Shown here: positions 9,187-19,500 of the stretch, piece after piece
How the letters are laid out: every line of letters begins with the position of its first letter
How positions within the stretch are numbered: position 1 is the stretch's first letter
Assembly (NCBI RefSeq): GCF_005871185.1
Contig: NZ_SWKN01000006.1
Span: 770,014 to 834,013 of the forward strand
Reading direction: 5' to 3'
DNA from: Limnobacter alexandrii
Lineage (GTDB): Bacteria > Pseudomonadota > Gammaproteobacteria > Burkholderiales > Burkholderiaceae_B
DNA: 64,000 nucleotides
Translations under genes and position numbers: made by a program
The notes under the pieces: model-generated
What the model saw: only the letters and a program-made list of their open reading frames with translations
What the model was told of the DNA's origin: nothing
Databases searched by the model: none

Positions 9187-9937
9187 AACCTTGTTGATTC
9201 GTGCCATAAGCCATGGGTCAGATGCACTGCTTTGTCTCAATGGCATGGTTCTGTGCAAACTGCCAGCAGGGCAGGAAATCCGTCTGCCGGTGCATGAGTT
9301 TATACAGTCTGGTGAAAACCGGATTCAACTGGTTTTGCTGGACGGCGTGTTGAAAAATATCCACGGTCGTTTGTGTGTCGAGTTGCAAAAGGACCGAGGC
9401 GCAGACGCACTTGTTCAGCCGCAGGTGTTGTATGAATTTGAAAAATCCGTCTCGCGTGGAGAGCGACTGGCGAGCAATCGATTGATAGATGTATGTGTTG
9501 ATCTGCCCGTGTCATTTCCGAGATGGCGATACCTGGATGTGATGCAAGCAAGCGGCGATGAGCAAGATGTGCAAAGAATTCAGGATTTTGTTTTCAATCT
9601 TTTGCGCCAGTTTCAAGAGAAAAAAGTCAGTTTGCTGTTGCCCTGTTTTTCAGTCAGGAACAGGGAGATAGCCATCGCTTATGGGCTGGATGCGCAACAG
9701 GTTCATCGTGATTTTCAAATGCATCTTCAGCAAGTCACTGAGCAGGGTGTTCTACCTGACGAAGTTTGGGATCCGAAATCCTGGTGTTTGCTTCCTGTTC
9801 GTGGCGCCGCAGTCTATGCACTGCTCAACAGTCAGTACCAGTCGCTCCTGCAATTCCAAATGAATGATGACGGCGCCGTGTTTCAAATTCCCATGCATGT
9901 GGGTGTGTTGGGCGGTGATGTTTTTGTGCTGCGATAA
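9179..9937 (+). CDS. Unrecognised 252-residue protein in the vgrG operon
   Basis: The start is ATG 9179, overlapping the previous stop by eight bases. There is no signal peptide or membrane helix. The N-terminal 80 residues look like a small beta-sandwich; a PRWRYLD segment at about 118-124 begins a second, mixed alpha/beta region, and the protein ends in IPMHVGVLGGDVFVLR. I know this general layout (PRWRW plus a closing GG strand) from conserved hypothetical proteins of T6SS-bearing proteobacteria but cannot name a function. Its place behind a candidate cargo gene would fit an immunity or accessory protein; this is inference only. Confidence 0.6.
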   Translation: MDKTLLIRAISHGSDALLCLNGMVLCKLPAGQEIRLPVHEFIQSGENRIQLVLLDGVLKNIHGRLCVELQKDRGADALVQPQVLYEFEKSVSRGERLASNRLIDVCVDLPVSFPRWRYLDVMQASGDEQDVQRIQDFVFNLLRQFQEKKVSLLLPCFSVRNREIAIAYGLDAQQVHRDFQMHLQQVTEQGVLPDEVWDPKSWCLLPVRGAAVYALLNSQYQSLLQFQMNDDGAVFQIPMHVGVLGGDVFVLR

Positions 9938-9946
9938 GGCTTCAAC

Positions 9947-10933
9947 ATGAATTCAAGTTGGGTATTCAAAATTCAATCGAACTGCCTGTTACCACCTTCT
10001 GCATGCGACTGGATTGTGCCGCTGCATGGCGGTGTAATTGGTCGGGCAATCGATTGCGATTGGGTACTGGCCGATGCAAGCAGGGTGATTTCGCGCCAGC
10101 ATGCCAGGATCGATCTTGAGAATGGACAATGCTATTGGAGTGATTTGGGCACCAACAGCACTCAAGTCAATGGCAGGCCAATGAGTCCGTCCCAACGTAC
10201 GCTTTTGATGCCCGGTGACATTCTCAAACTTGGCGACTACTCGATCGTTCTGGAAAAAATCCAGCAGGGTCACTGGCAGCAACATGAGCCGGATCCACTT
10301 GACTTCTTGTTGTCGCCGGCTGCGCAGTCCATTCATATTGATGAGCTGTTGCGTGATACCGATCAGTGTCAGGTTGCCGGACCATCTTCTGACCCCGGGG
10401 AAGTGCCTGTACTGGCGCAACGCATGTATGTGGGCTCACGGCAGCAAGCGCCTGAAACATTGGCGGTACCCACCGAATACAGCGATTTGGAAAACGAGCT
10501 GGCCACAGTCAAACAATTGCTGCGCATATGCGTGCAAGGGTATATGCAGCTGTTGCAGGCACGGCGGCTGTACAAAACGGAATTGGGCGGTGATTACACC
10601 TCACTGTCCGGCAAAGGCAACAATCCCTTGAAGTTCTCGAAGACTGTGGACGATGCCATGGCCTTGTTGACAGGCGGGCTTTCTCCGGGGTACTTGCCAG
10701 CTGACCAAGCCTTGGAACAGGCCCGCGAGGATTTGCTCGCGCACATGCAGTTAAGCATTGCCCAGGTTCAACAGGTGATGGGTCAGATACAAACAGAATT
10801 GAACCCAGAATTGATTTCCGAGGTGCTTGCGCATGAGGGTGGATTCAATCTGAAAATTGCTTCGTCTCGAAAAGCCCGCTTGTGGGATCTTTATTGCGAG
10901 CGTTATCAAAAGTTGGGCGAGCTGTGGAGTTGA
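9947..10933 (+). CDS. tagH: FHA-domain type VI secretion protein (TagH/ImpI-like)
   Basis: The protein (328 residues) has an N-terminal FHA domain at about 28-105 with GRAIDCDWVL, SRQHARI and GTNSTQVNG, which binds phosphothreonine peptides, and a C-terminal T6SS-specific helical domain at about 215-325 ending in KARLWDLYCERYQKL. FHA proteins such as Fha1/TagH are scaffolds of the threonine-phosphorylation switch that starts T6SS assembly. The following gene encodes the opposing PP2C phosphatase, but no PpkA-type kinase lies in this window. Start ATG 9947, nine bases after the previous stop. Confidence 0.9.
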   Translation: MNSSWVFKIQSNCLLPPSACDWIVPLHGGVIGRAIDCDWVLADASRVISRQHARIDLENGQCYWSDLGTNSTQVNGRPMSPSQRTLLMPGDILKLGDYSIVLEKIQQGHWQQHEPDPLDFLLSPAAQSIHIDELLRDTDQCQVAGPSSDPGEVPVLAQRMYVGSRQQAPETLAVPTEYSDLENELATVKQLLRICVQGYMQLLQARRLYKTELGGDYTSLSGKGNNPLKFSKTVDDAMALLTGGLSPGYLPADQALEQAREDLLAHMQLSIAQVQQVMGQIQTELNPELISEVLAHEGGFNLKIASSRKARLWDLYCERYQKLGELWS

Positions 10934-11709
10934 CTGTTCAACTTGGTGCGTGTGGTGAACCCCGGTCGGTTTCACTGCGTGTGGTGTCTCGCAGCGACCA
11001 GGGTGATCGCGCAGAGAATCAGGATGCCTTGAAGCACGGGGTTGTGGGTGAGTGGCAGGTGTGTGTACTTGCAGACGGCGCGGGAGGGCATCACGGTGGC
11101 CGGGTTGCCGCGCAGCAGGCCGTGGATTTGTTTGTCGAGTTGTTTCTGTTGAATCCGACTGTTTGTCAGGCTCACTTGCGTGCGCTGGTGAACCAGGTGA
11201 ACAAACGTATTCTTGAAATGCAACAGTTGTATGCCGAATTGCGGGACATGCACACCACCCTTTGTGCCCTTGTGATCAATCGTTTAAGCCGACAGGCCCT
11301 GTGGCTGCATGTGGGTGATTCGCGTCTATACCGGTTTAATCAGGATATCCTGGTGTCGAGAACCCGTGACCACAGCATGTTGCAGTGGATGGCCGATCAT
11401 CAGCCGTCCCGATTGCCTCCCGCCCGCAACACACTTTACACCGCCCTGGGCGAGCAGCCATCGGAACTCATTGTTGATATTTCAGATGTGTGCACGGTGT
11501 CGCCCGGCGACTGGTTTTTGTTGTGCTCTGACGGGCTCTGGGAGCATTTCAGTGATGCAGAGCTTGGTCTGCTGGGTTTGAGTCTTTGGGATCAAGGGGA
11601 TTGTTGTTCGCATATTCACCGGCTTGCCCTGGGCCGTGCAACAGGTCGAGCAGACAATTTAAGCAGCATGGTTCTTTTTGTGGGGGAAGGGGGTCATTCG
11701 AACGGTTGA
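10924..11709 (+). CDS. PP2C-type Ser/Thr phosphatase of the T6SS locus (PppA/Stp-like)
   Basis: The protein carries the metal-binding motifs of bacterial PP2C enzymes: SRSDQGDRAENQDAL near the start, LADGAGGHHGGRVAAQQAV, LHVGDSRLYRF, LLCSDGLWEHFSD and the closing RADNLS. In T6SS loci this enzyme reverses phosphorylation of the FHA scaffold and damps secretion. The start is uncertain: no ATG is available. GTG 10924 (10-base overlap with tagH), TTG 10930 (overlapping the tagH stop as TTGA) and GTG 10882 are all in frame; I list 10924. It is the last gene of the plus-strand T6SS unit. Confidence 0.9.
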   Translation: MELTVQLGACGEPRSVSLRVVSRSDQGDRAENQDALKHGVVGEWQVCVLADGAGGHHGGRVAAQQAVDLFVELFLLNPTVCQAHLRALVNQVNKRILEMQQLYAELRDMHTTLCALVINRLSRQALWLHVGDSRLYRFNQDILVSRTRDHSMLQWMADHQPSRLPPARNTLYTALGEQPSELIVDISDVCTVSPGDWFLLCSDGLWEHFSDAELGLLGLSLWDQGDCCSHIHRLALGRATGRADNLSSMVLFVGEGGHSNG

Positions 11710-11733
11710 TGCCATGCCAACGACCCTTTTTTT
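11691..11733 (+). terminator. Possible rho-independent terminator at the end of the T6SS unit
   Basis: GGGTC (11691-11695) and GTTG (11705-11708) can pair with CAACGACCC (11718-11726), followed by seven T. The left arm carries a nine-base bulge and the hairpin includes the stop codon of the phosphatase gene, so this is a moderate call. Confidence 0.45.
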
Positions 11734-11791
11734 GTATTTCCCGGATTGATGCTTCAATCGCGTTCGCCCTCATTCTTTAAGTGTTCCCGCC

Positions 11792-13492
11792 ATGTTTTCC
11801 TTTCGATTTTTACTTGCCTCTTTTTGTGCGATGTTTGCTCTGCCTTTGCAGGCCCAGGTTGATACTCCGTCCACCCTGTTGAATGCCAAACCTGTCGAAT
11901 CGAGCCGAGAACAATCGACAACACCCGAGATCGACAATCAGTTGTCCCAAAAAGCTGCGCCCGAGCTCGGCAAACCTTTGAATGACATTTCAATTGATGT
12001 CACCGCTTACCGCATTGATGAAATAGACCCTCAACACCAACAAGCGCTTGAGGCATTGTTGGCGCCGTATGTGGGGGCAGGTCGATCGTTTGAAGACCTC
12101 AGTAGCGCAGCGCAACTGGTCACAGCCTACCTTCAGCGGGAGTTGGGTTTGTACCTGGCCTATGCGTACTTGCCTGCTCAGGATATTAAAAATGGCGTGG
12201 TTCGCATTGCAGTATTGCCGGGCGTGCTTGAGTCAGTGGAGGTGGTGTGGCCGGAAGACGAACTCCGGGTAAAACGCGAGATCATCCTGTCGCATTTGGC
12301 CAAACTGAAGACGGGCTCAATCATTCGCGTGGATGAAGTAGAGCGCGTTGTTTTCCTGCTGAACGACTTGCGCGGTATTCGAATGTCTTTTGCCATCAAG
12401 CCGGGTACTCAAGCCGGACAGGCCATTCTGGTGGCAACACCCACGAATGACAGACCGCTGACCGGAAGCCTTGGCTTGGATGCCAACGGCTCGCGTTTTG
12501 CAGGTACCTACCGTGGCATTGCCACGCTCTCGTGGGAAAGTCCCTTGGGGCTTGGGGATTCACTGTCGGTCAGCCACCTAAAGTCGGACACTGGTGGGCT
12601 TGATTTTACTTTGCTGGGCTACACACTGCCCGTGGGCTCCGATGGGTTGAAGTTGGGTGTGAACGTATCCACGGTGAATTACCAGCTGAGTGAAGATGAT
12701 TTCCCCTTGGGCCTGAATGGTGATGCGGAATCAATTGGCGCTTTTGCACTGTACCCATTGCTGCGTTCGCGCAATTTGAATCTATTCGCTTTGGCGGGCT
12801 TTGACCAGAAAGAATTCACAGATCGACAAACCTTGAGTGGGCTGGAAACGGTCAAGGAAATCGACTCGTTCAAGTTGGGTTTAAGCGGCGATTCCCGCGA
12901 CAGTTTTGCGGGGGGGGGCTTGAACTTCTTCAATCTGACTTACGAAGAAAGCAAGGTGAATTACCCCGGTGGCGTTCCGTTTGGTCTTGATGATGATCTA
13001 AGCGCGATGCGGGCCAACTATTCTTTGGGGCGTTTGCAGTCGATTGTGCCCGGAAAGCTGATGTTGTGGGCGTATGCGCGTGGTCAGCAGGCATTCGACA
13101 ATCTTGACAGCAGTGAGCAATGTTCGCTGGGCGGTGCCACAGCAGTGCGCGCTTTTGCACAAGGTGAAACCTCGGGTGACAGCTGCGACCTGTTCACACT
13201 GGAGGCCCGTTATTTGCCCTCGGCAGCCTGGCTCGACAGTTACGCGCGTGAATTGTCATTCAACGTGTTCTATGACCAAGGCCGCGTACAACTGCGACAC
13301 GATGCAAGTTCACAGGCCAGCGGGTTCAACAACCATGCTGAACTGGCTGGCTACGGACTTGGCGTGGCTTGGGATCGTCAAGATGTATTCACGTTCAACC
13401 TGAGTCTGGCCTGGGAGTTGGCAGGCCTACGCAGGTCTGATCCGAAGCGCCAGTCACCAAGAATTTTCGCATCCTACATCTACTATTTCTAA
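11792..13492 (+). CDS. Two-partner secretion outer-membrane transporter (TpsB, FhaC/ShlB family)
   Basis: TpsB proteins are Omp85-superfamily pores that export one large TpsA partner. The 566-residue protein has a signal peptide (about 1-22, ending LPLQAQ), a POTRA-like region with VTAYRIDEIDPQHQQAL from about 68, a second POTRA up to about 210, and a C-terminal 16-strand barrel ending in SPRIFASYIYYF with the usual terminal aromatic residue. The tpsA gene follows 13 bases downstream, so the pair is one operon. ATG 11792 is the only start that gives the signal peptide. Substrate specificity is inferred from adjacency. Confidence 0.92.
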   Translation: MFSFRFLLASFCAMFALPLQAQVDTPSTLLNAKPVESSREQSTTPEIDNQLSQKAAPELGKPLNDISIDVTAYRIDEIDPQHQQALEALLAPYVGAGRSFEDLSSAAQLVTAYLQRELGLYLAYAYLPAQDIKNGVVRIAVLPGVLESVEVVWPEDELRVKREIILSHLAKLKTGSIIRVDEVERVVFLLNDLRGIRMSFAIKPGTQAGQAILVATPTNDRPLTGSLGLDANGSRFAGTYRGIATLSWESPLGLGDSLSVSHLKSDTGGLDFTLLGYTLPVGSDGLKLGVNVSTVNYQLSEDDFPLGLNGDAESIGAFALYPLLRSRNLNLFALAGFDQKEFTDRQTLSGLETVKEIDSFKLGLSGDSRDSFAGGGLNFFNLTYEESKVNYPGGVPFGLDDDLSAMRANYSLGRLQSIVPGKLMLWAYARGQQAFDNLDSSEQCSLGGATAVRAFAQGETSGDSCDLFTLEARYLPSAAWLDSYARELSFNVFYDQGRVQLRHDASSQASGFNNHAELAGYGLGVAWDRQDVFTFNLSLAWELAGLRRSDPKRQSPRIFASYIYYF

Positions 13493-13505
13493 GCGAGTAT
13501 TGAAC

Positions 13506-16500
13506 ATGAACTCCGCCATTTGCACATCCGCACGTTCCTTTCCTCTCAAGCCCCTGGCCGCCGCAGTGCTGTTGATTTACGCCGCAGGCATTCAATCGGC
13601 TCCTGTTTTTCAAAGCTCACCGGGCGGAAATGTCACTGTGACCAATCCAGACGCACAAACCACGGTGGTGACCCAAGAAGGGAGCCGTGCTGTCGCCAAC
13701 TGGCGAGAGTTCTCGATAGACGCAGGTGAAACGGTTCAGTTCATTCAAGACAATGCGAATTCGGTGATTTTGAATCGAGTAACGGGCGAGGACATCTCAC
13801 AAATTCTGGGCAATTTGCAAGCCAATGGACGTGTGTTTTTGATCAATCCAAACGGGATTGTGTTTGGCAGCAATGCGCAGGTCAGCGTGAACGGGCTGGT
13901 GGCCTCCACCTTGAGTTTGAAGCCTGGCATGCAATCCGGTTCAGATGAGGTGGGCCTGGAATTGAATGGCCCTGGCGCAAGCATTGTCAACAATGGCCAA
14001 ATTTCCGCCAAAGACATTCTGCTGATTGCCCCGAGTATTGAGAACAATGGAACGCTGCAAGGAGATGGCAATAACTCGAAAGTTCAACTGATTGCTGCTG
14101 GCCAGGTGAACGTGAATACAGCCGATGGCAATCTGGTGTTTCAGGTGGCTGAGGGTCACGAGAACGCCGTAATCCAGCAACTGGGCACAGTCATGGCCGA
14201 AGGGGGCCAAATCGTTTTGCTGGCAAGCTCTTCAGTGGGTGGGCAGCCCAGTGTGATCAATGTTGCAAATTTAAACCAGGCCACACAAATTATCGTGCAG
14301 GGCGACTCAGTGCGCTTGAGTGGCGACATCCAGTCAGCCCAAGGCAATGCCCTGCTTGAGGTCACTGCCCGCAACATCGATCAGGAAAATGCCGTTCGCG
14401 TGGCTGGCGATGTTGTATTGAACTCGGATGCAGTCGAATTGCTGGATGCTCAAAATGATTTTGCAGGCACCATGGCCGTGAACGTCACCGGGCAACTTAC
14501 CGTGAGCGATTCAAACCAACTCCAGATTCAGGGGGTGGCAGGCAATGCAATTTTGAACGCTGGCGAGAATGTGGTCGTTAACGGTCTGAATGTAAATGAT
14601 CATTTGGCAATCAGTGCGGCGACTGAAGCCAATCTGGGTCAATTGAGTGCCAACAGCCTGAGTGTCAATGCACAAAGCGTGAACCAAGCTCAAAATACCG
14701 CAGTTGAAGTTGCTGCAGGTAGTCACCTGACGGCGGATCGCTTGAATTTGACCAACAGCGGTAATCGTTTTGAGGGTGTTGTTGATTTGGTGGTTCAAGG
14801 GCAAGCGGCACTGCATGGCAGCCACTCCCTGACTGTTGCTGGTGAAGCCGGCCATGCCGTATTGAGCGGTGCCGATGTGGTACTCGGTGATCTGAGCGCT
14901 GGCCGCCTGGATGTTGACGCAGCTCAATTAAGCCAGCTGGGCGATACTGCCGTGAGGGTAAGTGGGGTAAGCACACTGCTTGCCAACAGCGCGACTTTGG
15001 ATCAGGACGGCAATGAGTTTGCGGGCCTGGTCACGCTGGATGTGACCTCACAGGCAGAACTGCGCAGCCGCGGGCGTCTTGAGGTGGCGGGTCAGGTCAA
15101 CAATGCGGCACTGCAAGCAGAAAATCTTGTCTTGAGTGGATTGAATGTTGCCGGAGATTTAAGTCTCGATGCGGGCACGATTGGTCAAACCACAGGCATC
15201 GATGTGCAGGGCATTACCCACATTCGGAATGCATCTACAGTAAACCTTGACCTGTCCAATGACTTTGTCGGACAGGTCTCTCTTGACGGTGTTGACACGG
15301 CCGAAGTCAATTTGGCCGATCGCAATCAAATTCAGGTGGGCGGGCAGGTGGGTGATATCACGATCGTGTCGACTGATGCGACTGCGGGTGTGGTTTCACT
15401 GGGTCGATTGCAAGCCAGGTCTTTGACTGCGAATGCGAATGCTGTACGCCACATCGATGGCGCAGATCCAGACAGCGCGATTGCTGTATCCGGTTCAACA
15501 CAACTGACTGCGAACCATCTTGAACTTGCGAACAATGCCAATGATTTTGCGGGTGCGGTTCATTTGGATGTCGGGCAAGCAGCGCAAATTCACGATGCCA
15601 ATTTGTTGAATGTTAGTGGAGAGGCTGGTGAAACCAGACTTCAGGCGAATTCGATCGAGCTTGCTGGTGCATTCAACGTGACTGGTAATTTGACCTTGCG
15701 GGCAGACAGCATTCAAGGCAATGCGCCGCTGACTGTGGCTGGAATGAGCACGATCGAACAAGCGCAGTTTGTGAACCTGAACAACACCACGAACGATTTT
15801 GTGGGTTCGGTTAATTTGCTGGAAGCCGGTGAAGTGGGGCTGTTTGACAGAAACAGCGTTGAGGTACAGGGGCAGGTGAATTCACTGGAAGCATCAACGC
15901 CACTTGCTGGATCGGGCCAGGTGACACTGGGCGAATTGACAGCTGAAAACCTGGTGCTTCATTCACAGCGTATTGCGCAAAACGGTTCAGTGACAGTTCA
16001 TGGTGAAAGTCGTTTCAATGCAGGCGAAATAGAACTGCGTCGCACCGACAATGATTTTGTTGGTGTTGTTCACTTGAGTGTGGGCGAGCAGGCGTCTTTG
16101 CAGGATGCAAACGAGTTGCGTGTGGGTGGTGTGGTCAATGCACTGGGTGTTGAAGCTCAAACCGCGATTATTGATGGATTGACTGCGCAGGGCGACCTGA
16201 CGATCCGTGCCGATGCAATTCGACAGGAAGGTGCCTTGATCGCAAACGGCAACACTTTCTTGGCAGGCGGAACAGTTAATCTTGCTACTTCAAGCGACAA
16301 CATCTTTGCCGGTACGGTCGGTTTGGATTTGACTGGTGCAGCCGCTGTGCATGCATCAGGTGATCTCGAGCTTGCAGGAAAAGCCAGCTTGATTGATGCG
16401 ACTGCAAGGGGTGTGCTGTCAACAAGCCAACTGGATGCCCCAGAGATTTTGCTGAATGCGGACCAATTGGAACTGAACAGCTTGCAGGCGATCGGAGATT

Positions 16501-19500
16501 TGACTCTGAATGGTGGGCGTGTGCGCCAGCAGGGAGCATTGACTGTGGAGGGGGTGACTACCTTGGGCGCGAGCGATGTTGAGTTGCTCGAGTCATCGAA
16601 CGATTTCAAGGGTCGTGTGATACTCAACAATGCCGGGCAGGTGGCGCTGCAAGACATGAATGACATTCGTATCCAGGGGCAGGCTGAGACCTTGAATATC
16701 CAGGCTGGCGACGTTCTCGAGCAAACCGGTGCTGTCAGTGTGAACGGTGCGTCCCGTTTCAACGGGCGCACAGTGAATTTGAACAACGAGTCCAACCAGT
16801 TTGGTGGTGAAGTAAGTCTGCAAGCACTGCAGAACGCCACAATACAGAGCAATGGCAACTTAAGGCTTTCAGCCTTGGCCGATGAACTGAATGTTGGCGC
16901 AAGCGGAAACCTTGAGCTGGGTACTACCCGTGTTGAAACCCTGAATGCAATTTCTAGCGGTCAAATTGTTCAGAATTCTGCAAGTGCGCTCACTGTAGGC
17001 CAGTTGGCAGCACTAAGTGCGCAAAGCATTCGTTTGAACAACAGCGACAACGATTTCCAGGGAGTCGTCTATTTAACGACAGAAGGCGCGGCTGAAATTC
17101 GGGACAGAAATGATCTTCAAATTCAGGGTGAGGTTCAGAATTTGATTGCCAATGCTGGCAATGGAACTCTGATTGCCGGTGGCAGTGAAAGTCTTGAATT
17201 CGTCAATGGAACATTGACAGCGTCGAACATCGAATTGAGTCGGGTACTCGTGTCCGAGAGTGCTGTTTTCCAAGCCAATTCAATTGGCCAAAGCCAGGCT
17301 GTCGACACTGGCGGTACATTGACACTGACAGCAGACACGGTCTCTCTTGGTTTGGAGAGCAACGACTTTCGCGGAGACGTCGTTCTGAATGGTGTTCGCA
17401 ACGCCAATATTGCAGACACCAATCAGTTGTCATTGCGTGGCACTGCTGAGCAATTAAATGTGGATGTAAACGAGCGTTTGACTTTGGGGCGTTTGCAAGC
17501 GAACAGTTTGAGTGCGCGTGCACAGCGAATCGATCAAACAAGCTCATCCGATAGCGTGGTTCAGGTGAGTGGCGAAACAAATCTGATTGCGGCAGATGTC
17601 GAACTTCTGAACAACAATGACTTCCAAGGTGCGCTGAATTTAGAGGTGGAAGGGGCTGCGCAATTGCGTGACCAAAACACCTTGAGCGTGCAGGGCAACG
17701 TGGGGCGGCTGGAAGTTTTGGCGCAACAGCTTGAGCAAGGTGCGAGTTCCGTTTTACGTGTGGCTGAACAAACACAAATCAATGCGAATGCGGTCAACCT
17801 CAACGCCTCGGGTAATGATTTTCAGGGTGATGTGGTGCTGAATGTCAATGGCAGTGCAGCCCTTCGCGACAGCAACAACGTACGCATTCAGGGGACTACA
17901 AACACGCTGGAAGTTTTTGCTGAAGGAAATATAGAACAATCTGGTGCACTGGCCGTGTCGGGTGCTGCGCAAGCCATAGCGACGAATATTTTGTTGACTC
18001 ATGGGGCAAACCGCTTTGGCGGGGAGCTTGCAGTGCAGGCCGGGCAGGCAGCCAGTGTTCAAGCACAAAACAAGCTGCGGGTGGCAGGAAGCGCCGAAAG
18101 CCTGAGTGCCGTTGCGGGCGGTAACCTTGAATTGGGTGCAATCAATTCAGGTCAATTGACTGCGGAAGCAGGAGGGCAGATTTCCCAAATTGATTCTACG
18201 GCACTCGAGATCAATGGCGGTGCCTTGTTGAGTGCGCAATCTGTGTTGCTTAATAGTGCGGGCAATGATTTCAAGGGCATTCTGAATTTGGCTGTTGCCG
18301 GCAACACCACGGTGAGCGACCAGAATGATTTGCAAATTCAGGGTGTTTCTCAAAGCCTGAGTGCAAACGCTGAGAATGGAACCCTGATCGCAGGCGGCAG
18401 CGACAACTTGAAAGTTGTTAGCGGTAATTTGACAGCCTCCACCATTGAAGTAAACCGCCTTGAAGTGACAGGGGCAGCACGTCTGCAGGCGAATTTGATT
18501 ACACAGAGTGAGGCTGTCAGTACTGGCGGTCAACTAACGCTGGCGGCACCAGTCGTTGAACTGACTCATGCGGATAACAAATTTGCGGGCGAATTGATTC
18601 TTGCAGATGCCGGGGTGGTGAATTTGGCTGATGGAAATGAGCTGACTGTGGGGGGTACTGTTGGTGAGCTCAATGTTTCTGCACAAGAGTTACTGACTTT
18701 CACCAATTTGTCAGCCAGCCATTTGAATGCGCGGGCAAAAGGCATTGTGCAATCGGACCAGGCCAATCAGGTAGTCAGGGTGAGTGGTGAAACAAATCTG
18801 GCAGGCGAAAATGTTGAACTTCTGAACAACAATGACTTCCAAGGTGCGCTGAATTTAGAGGTGGAAGGGGCTGCGCAATTGCGTGACCAAAACACCTTGA
18901 GCGTGCAGGGCAGTGTGGGGCAGTTGGAGGCAAGCGCCAGAACCCTGGAGCAAAGTGGTGCCTTGTCGGTGGCGGGCAGTACCTTGATGAACGTGAACAC
19001 TGCGACACTTGATCATTCCGCCAATGATTTTCAGGGCGAAGTGGTGTTCAATGCCTCTGGCAATGTTCACGTGGTTGATGCAAACACCCTGAGCGTTTCG
19101 GGTCAGGTCAACGGCAGTGCGCAGTTTACGGCTCAGCACGTCGATCAAAGTAACGCGCTGCAAACAGGTTCTTCCATGTTGGTGCAGTCCGAAAATGTAA
19201 ACCTCAGTAACTCAGACAATCAATTCAATGGTGCTGTCCGGATCGAAAATGCTGTCGAAGCGAATTTGAACAGTTCGGGTACATTGTCCGTGACAGGTGC
19301 AAACCTCGGCAATGTGTCGCTGACCGCGGATGAAGTAACCTTGGGTGCACTGGGTCAGCTTCAAACACTGAATGTGGTTGCCGACAAAGTGGACCAAAAT
19401 TCTGCGCTGTTGGTTCAGGGGCAAACCACCTTGACCGTGCGCAAGGCAGAACTGAGCCAGTCAAGCAATGACTTCGTGGGCGACGTGCTTGTTCAAGCGC

